A stretch of DNA of 8,364 nucleotides from Burkholderiales bacterium (GCA_016791285.1 JAEUMX010000179.1:1-8364); one strand, 5' to 3'; numbered from the stretch's first letter, positions 1 to 7,582 are shown. Notes: generated from the letters alone by a model not told the origin. Numbers and translations: made by a program.

Positions 1-1127
1 AGGATCGATTCGGCCTGCGGGAACTTGTTCCAGGCGAGATCGGGCGGCGTCAAGGTGAGCTTGGCTGCCTGCGCCCAGTCGCCGCGTTCCAGCGCATAGC
101 GCGACGGCATGGCGGCGAAGGCATAGGCGGCGACGAAGTTCTCCACGTTGACCTTGCGGATCGCGCCGGCCTCGTCGACCCATTGCCTGGCGGCCTGATC
201 CTGGGCCTGCTGGAGCTGCCCGAACACCATGTAGTCCATGGCGTGCAGTGCATCGTAGGCGCCGATGCCGAGTGTGGTGTCCTTGAGCTCGCCCTTGGCG
301 GCGGTGTACGAGGCGCGATTGCCTTCCACCATCTCCGGCCACAGACCGACGCGCGAGTAGATGTGCGAGGGCATGTGCAGCGCGTGCGGCACCGACGGCG
401 CGATGGCGCCATACGCACGCGCCGAGGGTAGCCCCTTCTCCGCCAGCTCGGCGTAGTCGTAGGTGTGGATGAGGTAGTGCGCCACGCCCGGATGATTGGG
501 GTATTTCTTGAACATCGGATCGAGGATCGCCGCGGCTTTGTATTGATTGGCGAAGCTCTTGTCGGTGGGCAGCGCGGTGATATTGAGCGCCAGCGCGTAG
601 AGGATCTGCGCCTCGTCGTCATCGGGGTACTTCGCCGCCACGCCCTGCATGGCTTTTTCGAAGGCGACAGCCCGCGGGCGAAACTCGGTGGTCTCCCAAT
701 CCTTGAAGAGCACCCCCAGCGCGGCGATGTAGTCGCGTTCGCGCTCGGTTTTGGCACCCACGCGCGCCGCCTCCGCCGCGGCGGGCGCGCCCGCCTTCGA
801 CGCGTTCGGATTGGTCGGCCAGGTGAAGGGATTGCCCATCGACATGATGGAGATCCCCCAGTACGCCATGCCGCACTCGGGGTCGTGCTTCAGCACTTCG
901 TTGAACGATGCCTTGGCCGGGTCGAACCAGAACGAGTGGAACAGCGCCATCGCCCGGTTGAACTCCTTCTGCGCCGCCGCATTGCACGACACCGGGAAAT
1001 TCACGTCACCGAGTCTCTCAGGTTTGCCGGCCCGGGGACCGTCGTCCTCTCCGTGAGGTGAGGCGACGGGTGCCACCGCGCCGAGCGCGAGTGCCAGGAT
1101 CCATGCGAGTCGTGTTGTCTTGAGCAT
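1..1127 (-). CDS. Exported TPR-like protein of unknown function, 3' end cut off by the window edge
   Basis: The frame is open from an ATG at 1127 to the left edge: 375 codons with no stop, so the C-terminus is missing. The start is fixed by a strong AAGGAGG five bases upstream. Residues 1-23 look like a signal peptide (basic MLKTTR, then a hydrophobic Ala/Leu stretch), implying a periplasmic protein. The mature part is helical with TPR-like spacing. Residues 48-92 form a first repeat (FNRAMALFHSFWFDPAKASF, then a motif around HDPECGMAYWG). Further helix pairs follow around 171-225 and 285-350. Histidines cluster at HYLIH (217-221), HALHMPSHIY (248-257) and H295. The family is recognisable as bacterial tetratricopeptide-repeat proteins carrying an HMPSHI-type motif, but I know no established function. 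It is transcribed away from the GH15 gene. An antisense or alternative-frame gene here is unlikely, because only this frame gives coherent helical protein. Confidence is high for the gene and low for its role. Confidence 0.9.
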   Translation of the reverse strand, partial: MLKTTRLAWILALALGAVAPVASPHGEDDGPRAGKPERLGDVNFPVSCNAAAQKEFNRAMALFHSFWFDPAKASFNEVLKHDPECGMAYWGISIMSMGNPFTWPTNPNASKAGAPAAAEAARVGAKTERERDYIAALGVLFKDWETTEFRPRAVAFEKAMQGVAAKYPDDDEAQILYALALNITALPTDKSFANQYKAAAILDPMFKKYPNHPGVAHYLIHTYDYAELAEKGLPSARAYGAIAPSVPHALHMPSHIYSRVGLWPEMVEGNRASYTAAKGELKDTTLGIGAYDALHAMDYMVFGQLQQAQDQAARQWVDEAGAIRKVNVENFVAAYAFAAMPSRYALERGDWAQAAKLTLTPPDLAWNKFPQAESI

Positions 1128-1132
1128 GACGA

Positions 1133-1139
1133 CCTCCTT
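1133..1139 (-). promoter_or_regulatory. Ribosome binding site of the TPR-like gene
   Basis: On the minus strand this reads AAGGAGG, a near-perfect Shine-Dalgarno sequence, five bases before the ATG at 1127. It decides the start of the exported TPR-like protein and so supports the reading of its N-terminus as a signal peptide. Confidence 0.8.
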
Positions 1140-1172
1140 GGTTAGATTCCGCTTCGAGGGTCCGTACAACCC

Positions 1173-1183
1173 AGTATAGTCAA
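1173..1183 (-). promoter_or_regulatory. Candidate -10 element for the TPR-like gene in the divergent intergenic region
   Basis: On the minus strand, 1178-1173 reads TATACT, five of six matches to the sigma-70 -10 box. It would give a leader of about 40 bases before the ATG at 1127. No good -35 hexamer sits 16-18 bases upstream. A TTGACT at 1183-1178 overlaps the -10, so it cannot pair with it. The plus strand of the same spot reads TATAGT (1175-1180), so it could in principle also serve the GH15 gene, though with a very long leader of more than 200 bases. This is the only AT-rich patch in the 267-bp gap. The rest (1184-1394) shows no repeat, hairpin or gene I can support. Confidence 0.25.
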
Positions 1184-1394
1184 CAGATCGGAGCGTTGCC
1201 GGCAGCAGTTCACCCATCGACGACGATCGCTACACAGCGTTTTCTTGGCGCACGGGCCGGCAGCGAAGCGGTCTGATCGAGGTCGGCTGTTGGCGCCCAA
1301 GGGAATGGCGATCGAACGGCGCTCCGGCGATATCAAAGTCGTCATCGACCTGACTCTCTGAGCGTCGCACCAGCAAGCCGAGGAATGTAGCACC

Positions 1395-3230
1395 ATGCCG
1401 AGCCGCATCGAAGACTACGCGTTGATCGGGGACCTGGAGACCGCTGCGCTCGTCGGCCGTGACGGCTCGATCGACTGGCTGTGCTGGCCGCGCTTCGACT
1501 CCGACGCCTGCTTTGCCGGGCTGCTCGGCAGTTCGCGCCACGGCCGCTGGCTGCTCGCGCCGCAGACGCGCGACGCGAGAGTGACCCGCGGTTATCGCGA
1601 CGACACGCTGATCCTGGAGACACGCTTCGAAGCGCCGGAGGGAACGGTCGTCGTGATCGACTTCATGCCGCCGCGCGGCGAAGCCTCGGATCTCATTCGC
1701 GTCGTGGTCGGCGAGCGCGGCGAGGTCAGCATGCACACCGAGCTGGTGATTCGCTTTGGTTACGGCGCGACGGTGCCGTGGGTGACGCACGTGGCGGAGC
1801 ACTCCTGGCAGGCGGTCGCCGGGCCCGACAGAGTTACGCTGCACACGCGCGCGCCGATGCGCGGCAAGGACCTGACGCAGGTCGCAGACTTCGTTGTGCG
1901 CGAAGGCGAAACGCATTCCTTTGCGCTCATCTACTCCTCCTCGCACCTGCCCCGGCCACCCTCGCCCAACGTCGACCATGCGCTTACTGAAACACTGCGC
2001 TTTTGGCGCGAGTGGGTCGCCCGGGGCAAGACGCCCGCTCGTTGGTCGAAGGAGGTGACGCGCTCGCTTGTCACGCTGCGCGCCCTGATCTACGCCCCCA
2101 CCGGCGGCATCGTCGCCGCACCGACCACCTCGCTGCCCGAGCAGCTCGGCGGGACGCGCAACTGGGACTACCGCTTCTGCTGGCTGCGCGATGCAACGCT
2201 CACGCTGCTGACGTTCATGAACGCCGGCTATTTCGACGAGGCCGATGCGTGGCGGCACTGGCTGCTGCGCGCGATCGCCGGCAGCCCGGACCAGGCGCAG
2301 ATCATGTATGGCGTGGCGGGCGAGCGCCGGCTCACCGAATGGGAAGCGTCCTGGCTGCCGGGCTACGAGGGCGCTTCGCCGGTGCGTATCGGAAACGGCG
2401 CGCACGGGCAGTTGCAGCTAGACGTGTTCGGCGAGGTGATGGACGCGATGCACCAGGCGCGCCAGGGCGGACTGGCAATGCTGGAGGCCGGCTGGGCCCT
2501 GCAGTGCAAGCTCCTCGAGCATCTGACAGCCATCTGGGAGCAGCCGGATCACGGTATCTGGGAGGTGCGCGGGCCGCCGCGGCATTTCACCTACTCGAAG
2601 GTCATGGCGTGGGTCGCGTTCGACCGCGCCATCAAGGATGCGGAGCGCTACCAGCTCGCCGGTCCGCTCGACGAATGGCGCGCTGTGCGCGAGCGAATTC
2701 ACCGCGAAGTCTGCGAGCACGGCTACGACACGGAGCGCAACTGTTTCGTGCAGTCGTATGGCTCGCGTGAGCTCGATGCGAGCCTGCTCTTGATCGCGGC
2801 GGTCGGGTTTCTGCCGCCGCAGGACCCACGCTTTCACGGGACGGTCCGGGCGATCGAGGCTGACCTGCTGCGCGACGGCCTGGTGCTGCGCTACGACACC
2901 GTCGTCTCGGACGACGGACTGCCGGCGGGCGAAGGCGTGTTTCTCGCCTGCAGCTTCTGGCTGGTGGACGCGTACGTCATGTGCGGCCGGTTCGAGCAAG
3001 CGCAGGTGTTGTTCGAGCGACTGCTGTCACTGCGCAACGATGTGGGGTTGCTGGCGGAGGAATACGATCCGGCGGCGCGGCGCATGGTGGGCAATTTTCC
3101 GCAGGGATTCTCCCACCTGTCGCTGATCACCACGGCCTTCAACCTGGGACATGCCAGAAAGCCGGCCGAGCAGCGCTCCGAAGCGCCGATCGGCGACGAT
3201 GGCGGCGTCACGCGCGACGGCGGGCGATGA
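1395..3230 (+). CDS. Glycoside hydrolase family 15 enzyme (glucoamylase/trehalase-like)
   Basis: This complete 611-residue protein matches the usual length of bacterial GH15 enzymes, which release glucose from alpha-linked glucans or, in some actinobacterial members, from trehalose. The N-terminal domain (about 1-210) opens with the family signature IEDYALIGDLETAALVG and GSIDWLCWPRFDS (about 5-36). The (alpha/alpha)6 barrel (about 215-585) carries GGTRNWDYRFCWLRDA (252-267), GIWEVRG with the likely general acid E390, and LLAEEYDP with the likely general base E555 or E556, followed by GNFPQGFSHLSLI. No signal peptide is visible, so it is probably cytosolic. The ATG is forced: an in-frame TGA at 1359-1361 precedes it with no other start codon between, and a weak GAGGA lies ten bases upstream. 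The last 25 or so residues are a non-conserved polar tail. It stands alone: no otsA/otsB or glycogen genes are in view. The substrate (trehalose, maltooligosaccharide, isomaltose or other) cannot be told from sequence alone. Confidence 0.95.
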   Translation: MPSRIEDYALIGDLETAALVGRDGSIDWLCWPRFDSDACFAGLLGSSRHGRWLLAPQTRDARVTRGYRDDTLILETRFEAPEGTVVVIDFMPPRGEASDLIRVVVGERGEVSMHTELVIRFGYGATVPWVTHVAEHSWQAVAGPDRVTLHTRAPMRGKDLTQVADFVVREGETHSFALIYSSSHLPRPPSPNVDHALTETLRFWREWVARGKTPARWSKEVTRSLVTLRALIYAPTGGIVAAPTTSLPEQLGGTRNWDYRFCWLRDATLTLLTFMNAGYFDEADAWRHWLLRAIAGSPDQAQIMYGVAGERRLTEWEASWLPGYEGASPVRIGNGAHGQLQLDVFGEVMDAMHQARQGGLAMLEAGWALQCKLLEHLTAIWEQPDHGIWEVRGPPRHFTYSKVMAWVAFDRAIKDAERYQLAGPLDEWRAVRERIHREVCEHGYDTERNCFVQSYGSRELDASLLLIAAVGFLPPQDPRFHGTVRAIEADLLRDGLVLRYDTVVSDDGLPAGEGVFLACSFWLVDAYVMCGRFEQAQVLFERLLSLRNDVGLLAEEYDPAARRMVGNFPQGFSHLSLITTAFNLGHARKPAEQRSEAPIGDDGGVTRDGGR

Positions 3231-3287
3231 CGCTGGCGTGGTGGAAAACCCGATGTCGCGCTACCGGCCCATCGACTTGAGCCCTGG

Positions 3288-4409
3288 CTACGATGTGGCG
3301 AGCCGGATGATCCGGTGGGCCGGCACGGGGGCCGCGAATCCCTTCAGGTCGAGCCTCCCCCGCGGCTTCGCGTGCACCAGCGATTCGACGTGGGCGAGCG
3401 TTCTCGCGTCGAGGAGAATCTCGCCGGCAGCAGCTTCCGCGCACAGGCGCGCCGCGAGATTGGTGACGCTGCCAATGGCGGCGTAATCCAGGCGTGCCTC
3501 GAAACCGATCGCGCCTAGCGTGGCGTAGCCGTGGGCGAGGCCGATCGCGAGTCCCAGGTCGTAACCGAGCTTGCGCCATCGTTCCCCGAGCTGCGCCGCC
3601 CGGTCCCGCATCGCCAATGCCATCCGCACGGCGTGCTCCACCGGCTGCGGAATCGGCTCGGGATCGTTGAAGAACACCATCAGGCCATCGCCGGTGAAGC
3701 GCTCCAGCGTTCCCTCGTAGGCGAAGATCAGCGCGCCCATGGCGGCGTGAAACTCGCGCAGCAGCGCCATCACCTCTTCCGGCTCGACCTTCTCGGCGAA
3801 CGACGTGAATCCCCGCAGATCGAGGAACACCACCGTGATCTCCCGGCGATGGCTCGCGAGCGGATCCTGCGCACCGCCGGCGATGATGCGCGCAGCGAGC
3901 TGCGGCGAGAAGAAGCGCTTGAGCTGGGACAGGCGCTGCAGCTCCTTCACCTGCTTGGCCACCCGGCGCTCCAGATCGCGATTGAGATCGGCCAGCTCCT
4001 GGGCCTGGGTCTCCACCTGGTCGTACAGGCTTTTCACCCGCAGCAACGACTTCACGCGCGCCATCAGCTCCTGCTGGTTCACCGGCTTGGTGAGGAAGTC
4101 GTCGGCGCCCGCTTCCAGCCCCTTGACGCGCTCTTCGTGCGGATCGAGCGCGGTCACCATGATCACCGGCAGGATCTGCGTCCTGGGCTCCGCGCGGATC
4201 GCGCGGCACACCGCATAGCCGTCCATCCCCGGCATCATCACGTCGAGCAGCACGAGGTCCGGGGCATCGCGCTCGATCCTTTCGAGTGCTTCCTCGCCCG
4301 AGCTCGCGGTGACGATCTCGTACCCCTTGATGCGGAGCGTATCGGCCAGCAGCTTGACATTGAGCGGCTGGTCATCGACGACGAGAATCCGGGCGGGCGA
4401 TCGCATCAT
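3288..4409 (-). CDS. Response regulator with C-terminal class III adenylate/guanylate cyclase domain
   Basis: The protein has 373 residues. Residues 6-122 are a receiver with acidic pocket D12/D13, phosphoacceptor D56 (in LVLLDVMMPGMDG), T86 and K108. Residues about 123-165 are a charged, heptad-like helix, probably a dimerising coiled coil. Residues about 188-370 are a class III cyclase domain. Its metal-binding aspartates are D197 (in VFLDLRGFT) and D241 (in FTGDGLMVFF). The transition-state pair is N317 and R321 (in TNLAARL). By family knowledge, phosphorylation of D56 should change dimer geometry and so cyclase activity. The purine-specifying positions look atypical (R237 where Lys is usual, A310 where Asp or Thr is usual), so cAMP versus cGMP is open. 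It is the last gene of the operon, two bases after the preceding regulator, without a clear Shine-Dalgarno sequence; reinitiation after that stop is likely. ATG at 4409 is directly followed by a second ATG at 4406, and either could be used. Confidence 0.95.
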   Translation of the reverse strand: MMRSPARILVVDDQPLNVKLLADTLRIKGYEIVTASSGEEALERIERDAPDLVLLDVMMPGMDGYAVCRAIRAEPRTQILPVIMVTALDPHEERVKGLEAGADDFLTKPVNQQELMARVKSLLRVKSLYDQVETQAQELADLNRDLERRVAKQVKELQRLSQLKRFFSPQLAARIIAGGAQDPLASHRREITVVFLDLRGFTSFAEKVEPEEVMALLREFHAAMGALIFAYEGTLERFTGDGLMVFFNDPEPIPQPVEHAVRMALAMRDRAAQLGERWRKLGYDLGLAIGLAHGYATLGAIGFEARLDYAAIGSVTNLAARLCAEAAAGEILLDARTLAHVESLVHAKPRGRLDLKGFAAPVPAHRIIRLATS

Positions 4410-4411
4410 GA

Positions 4412-4801
4412 TCAGGAATCGCGGTCAGAAAAGCGCTCCAGGGTGGACTGCACGAGCGCGAGGAACCCCAGGACGTCGATCGGCTTGCCCATGTAGCCGT
4501 CGAACCCGGCCCGCAGAATCTTCTCGCGCTCGGTCTGCATCACCGAGGCCGTGACCGCGATGACGGGGACGTGATGCGTGCGCGGGTCGGCGCGCAACGC
4601 GCGCAGCGCCGCGAGGCCGTCCATGCCCGGCAGCCCGATATCCATGACGACGAGATCCGGCGGCTCGCGCTGCGCGAGCGGGAGTGCTTCCTCCGCGCTC
4701 GTCGCGGTGAGCACCGCGTAGCCCTTGACCTCCAGCAGGTCGCGCAGGAGCTTCAAGTTCTTTTCGTTGTCCTCGACGATCAGGATGCGCTTCGCCTTCA
4801 T
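4412..4801 (-). CDS. Single-domain response regulator (CheY/DivK-like receiver)
   Basis: This 129-residue protein consists of one receiver domain and nothing else. It has acidic residues E10/D11, phosphoacceptor D54 (in LVVMDIGLPGMDG), the switch residue T84 (in IAVTAS) and K106 (in GKPID), so it should be phosphorylatable. No DNA-binding or enzymatic output domain is present, so it presumably acts by protein-protein contact, as a phosphate sink, or as a phosphorelay intermediate. Its ATG overlaps the stop of the kinase gene (ATGA, four bases). There is no good Shine-Dalgarno sequence of its own, which points to translational coupling and a matched dose with the kinase. The obvious phosphodonor is the upstream kinase. 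DivK-like is a description of style, not evidence for a cell-cycle role. Confidence 0.95.
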   Translation of the reverse strand: MKAKRILIVEDNEKNLKLLRDLLEVKGYAVLTATSAEEALPLAQREPPDLVVMDIGLPGMDGLAALRALRADPRTHHVPVIAVTASVMQTEREKILRAGFDGYMGKPIDVLGFLALVQSTLERFSDRDS

Positions 4802-6588
4802 GACGTGAGTGGGAGCGAGACGGTGAAGGTGGAGCCACGGTTCGGTGCACTCGCTACGTCGAGGCGGCCGCCGTGCAGCTCGACGAACTTGCGCGCGAGC
4901 GTGAGCCCGAGGCCGGTGCCTTCCTGCCTGCGGTCGCCCACGCGCTGAAAGGCTTCGAACAGGTGCGCCTGGTCCTCGGGCGCGATGCCGATGCCGGTAT
5001 CGCTCACCGCCACCTGCAGCGCGCCGTTGGCGCGGCTCGCGCTTACCCGCACCTGCCCGCCGCGGGGCGTGAACTTGATCGCGTTCGAGAGCAGGTTGAG
5101 CAGGATCTGGCGGAACTTGCGCTCGTCGCCGGCGTAGCTGCCAGCGTCCGGGGCCACCTCGACGTCCAACCGAAGGTCGGCCCGCGCGGCGCGCTCGCGC
5201 ACGAGCGTCAGCGCCTGCTCGACCGAGGCGGCGACGTCGAAGCGGCTGACATCGAGTTCCATGCGCCCGGCCTCGATCTTGGAGAGATCGAGGATGTCGT
5301 TGATGAGCGAGAGCAGGTGCTGGCCGGAGGCGTGGATATCGTCTACGTACTCGGCCTGCTTGGCGTTGAGCTCGCCGAAAAAGCGCGCCTGGAGCGCCTC
5401 GGAAAAGCCGATGATGGCATTGAGCGGGGTGCGCAGCTCGTGGGACATCGCCGACAGAAACTGCGACTTGTGGCGATTCGCTTGATCGAGCTGCCGTGTG
5501 CGTTCCTCCACCTTCTGTTCCAGTCCGGCGTAGGAGTCTTCCAGGCGCTCCGCCATCCGGTTGAACTCGTTCGCCATCGCCTCCAGCTCATCGCCGCTCT
5601 TGACCTCGATGCGATGATGCAGCTCGCCTGCGCCAATGCGGGCCGCGCCCTCCCGAATCTGCAATATCGGTCGTACCAGCCGCCGTGCGAACGCCACGCC
5701 CGTGGCCATCGCGATCAGCAGCCCGAGCAGGAGCAGACCGATGGTCCGCCACAGCGCGGCGTAGAGCGGCGTGAACGCTTCCGCCAGCGGCTGCTCGACG
5801 AACACGACCCAACCGAGCGGCGGGATCTCGGCGTAGGCGGTGAGCACCCGATGGCCGTGCAGATTCGCCGCCACGGTTGCGGGCTCCGCGTCCGACCCCG
5901 CGGCCCGGGCCCGAACTGCTTCCGTGGCCCCTGCGTCGAGCTGCCGCAGCACCAGGCTGATGTCGGGGTGGGCGATGAGACGACCCCGGGCATCGACGGC
6001 GTAGGCGAGCCCGGCGATGCCGACGCGGATCTGCGATACCACGTCCCACACGAATTTGAGGTTCACTTCCGCCACCGTCACGCCCGCCCGGCGCCCGCTG
6101 CCGGCGACCGCGATGGTCATGTACGGTTCGGTGTCCTTGCGGAAGTAGACCGGGCCGAAGTACGTGCCCGCGGCTTTGGCCTGCGTAAACTTCGCGTCGC
6201 CGGAGAAGTCCCGCCCGCTGCCGAGCTCGTCCAGCGCGAGGCGTGATACGTGCACCTCCTCGCGCCCGGAGGCATCCAGCAGCCTCAAGTCGGTGATCGC
6301 GGGAGCCTGTCTCAGCAGCCTCAGATACTCGACCCGTCGTTCCGATGGAGGCACGGCGCGGCTGCCCCACTGGGCCTCGTTGGTCCACGCGATCTGTTGC
6401 ACGATGCCGTTCACGAACAGCTCGATGCGTGCCGCGGCGGCGAGCGCCTTCTCGCGCTGGATGCGCCCCAGCGCCGCGGTATTTTCCTGGTAGGCGGCGT
6501 ACAGCTCGATGCCCGCCGATATCACCAGCGCGCCGCTTACCAGTGCCATGATGAGCAGGACGTACTTGCGGAACAGGCGACCTTTCAC
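4798..6588 (-). CDS. Membrane sensor histidine kinase with periplasmic dCache-type domain
   Basis: The protein has 596 residues. A basic N-terminus leads into TM1 (about 9-29). A periplasmic region (about 30-278) resembles a double-Cache sensor: note EPYMTIAVAG (154-163), then AEVNLKFVWDVVSQIRVG and AYAVDARGRLIAHPDIS (about 195-211). TM2 lies at about 281-301, a HAMP domain at about 302-354 (VRPI), and a signalling coiled coil at about 350-378. The HisKA domain carries phosphoacceptor H383 (in SHELRTPLN). The HATPase domain shows the N box (N498, N502), G1 DTGIGI (530-535) and G2 GTGLGL (557-562). All catalytic motifs are intact, and there is no fused receiver or HPt. The start is GTG, overlapping the stop of the upstream binding-protein gene (GTGA), with AGGA at 6596-6599 seven bases before it. 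Within the operon it should read an extracytoplasmic small molecule, perhaps delivered by the binding proteins, and phosphorylate the two downstream receivers. Confidence 0.95.
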   Translation of the reverse strand: MKGRLFRKYVLLIMALVSGALVISAGIELYAAYQENTAALGRIQREKALAAAARIELFVNGIVQQIAWTNEAQWGSRAVPPSERRVEYLRLLRQAPAITDLRLLDASGREEVHVSRLALDELGSGRDFSGDAKFTQAKAAGTYFGPVYFRKDTEPYMTIAVAGSGRRAGVTVAEVNLKFVWDVVSQIRVGIAGLAYAVDARGRLIAHPDISLVLRQLDAGATEAVRARAAGSDAEPATVAANLHGHRVLTAYAEIPPLGWVVFVEQPLAEAFTPLYAALWRTIGLLLLGLLIAMATGVAFARRLVRPILQIREGAARIGAGELHHRIEVKSGDELEAMANEFNRMAERLEDSYAGLEQKVEERTRQLDQANRHKSQFLSAMSHELRTPLNAIIGFSEALQARFFGELNAKQAEYVDDIHASGQHLLSLINDILDLSKIEAGRMELDVSRFDVAASVEQALTLVRERAARADLRLDVEVAPDAGSYAGDERKFRQILLNLLSNAIKFTPRGGQVRVSASRANGALQVAVSDTGIGIAPEDQAHLFEAFQRVGDRRQEGTGLGLTLARKFVELHGGRLDVASAPNRGSTFTVSLPLTS

Positions 6589-7574
6589 TCGACGATCCTG
6601 TCGGCGCGCATCAGCACCGATCGCGGGATGGCGATGCCGAGCGCGCGTGCCGTCTTCTGATTGACCGTGAGCTCGAAACGGGTCGGCTGCTCGATCGGCA
6701 GTTCGCCTGGCTTTGCGCCCTCGAGGATCTTGTCGACGTAGGTCGCGGAGCGGCGGAACAGGGCGCGGACATCCGGTCCGTAAGACACCAAGCCCCCATC
6801 CGCGACGAATTCGTAGAACGGGAAGGACGACGGCAAGCGAGATCGCATGGCAGCCGCAGCGATCTTGTGGCGGTCGACGAAAAAAACGCTCTGGCTCGCC
6901 ACCATGAAGACAGCGTCCACTTCGACCGTGCCGAGGTGCTGAAATGCCTGGGCGTATTCGCCGTCGTTGCGGGCGTCAACGACCATCAACTCCATCCCCA
7001 ATCCCTTCGCGCCTTGTTGTGCCTCGGCGAGCGCAAGACGGCTGATGTCGTCGCCCGGGTCATCGAAGACGGCAATGCTCTTGGCGCCCGGTACGATTTC
7101 CCTGAGCAGCTCGAGGCGCTTCGCGGTGATCTCCAGCGAGAGGGTCATGACCCCCGTGACATTGCCTCCAGGGTGAGCGAGGGACTTGGCCATGCCCAGA
7201 CTCACCGGATCACTACTGATCGCAAGGACAATCGGAACCTCGGAGCCGTCCTTCAGTACTGCGCCGGACGTGAATCTGCAGGTGGCGACGACGACATCGG
7301 GGTGCTCCCGAATCAGAGAACTTGCGGTCTGCGTCAGGAGGTCTGGCTCTGCGACCCACCGGAAGTCGATGACATAGTCTTTCCCCTCCACGTAACCCAG
7401 CTCGTGCATGCCCTGCCTGAATGCCTCGACGTAAGGTCCGTGCGAATCCATGCCGCCGAAGGACAGCCAGCCGATGCGAGCCGGCCTGCCCGGTGCGCGG
7501 GCGAGGGTCGAAGCGAGCGGCGCGAGCGCAGTCACGGCGCACAGGCCGGCGTGCAGGAATTGACGGCGTTTCAT
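6585..7574 (-). CDS. ABC_sub_bind-family periplasmic binding protein (binding protein 1)
   Basis: This 329-residue protein belongs to the ABC transporter substrate-binding family PF04392. I place the start at ATG 7574, not at an in-frame ATG nine codons upstream (7601): AAAGGAG lies eight bases before it, and the protein then opens with MKRRQFLHAG. That RRQFL resembles a twin-arginine motif. A hydrophobic stretch follows, with a probable cleavage after ARA (25-27). Family features are ARIGWLSFGG (32-41), the lobe-1 motif around VDGK-like ELGYVEGKDYVIDFRW (58-73), AISSDPVSLGMAKSLAHPGG (118-137), SYGPD (264-268) and the C-terminal ALGIAIPRSVLMRADRIVE (311-329). Its stop overlaps the GTG of the kinase. 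No permease or ATPase gene follows, so a role as ligand presenter for the kinase is as plausible as import. The ligand is unknown; family members have been linked to amino acids and aromatic compounds, but nothing here decides. Confidence 0.92.
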   Translation of the reverse strand: MKRRQFLHAGLCAVTALAPLASTLARAPGRPARIGWLSFGGMDSHGPYVEAFRQGMHELGYVEGKDYVIDFRWVAEPDLLTQTASSLIREHPDVVVATCRFTSGAVLKDGSEVPIVLAISSDPVSLGMAKSLAHPGGNVTGVMTLSLEITAKRLELLREIVPGAKSIAVFDDPGDDISRLALAEAQQGAKGLGMELMVVDARNDGEYAQAFQHLGTVEVDAVFMVASQSVFFVDRHKIAAAAMRSRLPSSFPFYEFVADGGLVSYGPDVRALFRRSATYVDKILEGAKPGELPIEQPTRFELTVNQKTARALGIAIPRSVLMRADRIVE

Positions 7575-7582
7575 GATGCGGT

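Noticed and set aside
50..1061. Several closed frames on both strands at the left end (50-757 minus, 465-1061 plus, 619-987 minus)
   Set aside because: They are alternative-frame shadows of the TPR-like gene, which has a strong ribosome site, a signal peptide and coherent helical repeats in one continuous frame.
1230..2405. Long minus-strand open frame (391 codons) antisense to the GH15 gene
   Set aside because: The plus strand encodes an unmistakable GH15 protein across the same bases. The antisense product is Arg/Ala/His-rich, without recognisable domains, as expected from stop-poor antisense frames in GC-rich DNA.
3251..3274. Inverted repeat CGATG/CATCG in the convergent gap between the GH15 and cyclase genes, considered as a terminator
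   Set aside because: The stem is only five base pairs with a 14-base loop, and no T-tract follows on either strand.
3531..4496. Plus-strand open frame (321 codons) antisense to the cyclase gene and the end of the receiver gene
   Set aside because: It crosses the boundary of two real genes and its His/Arg/Leu-rich product has no recognisable motif.
4873..6246. Long plus-strand open frame (457 codons) antisense to the kinase
   Set aside because: The opposite strand carries complete HisKA, HATPase, HAMP and Cache motifs. The antisense translation is low-complexity Arg/Ala/Val/Glu-rich with no domain.
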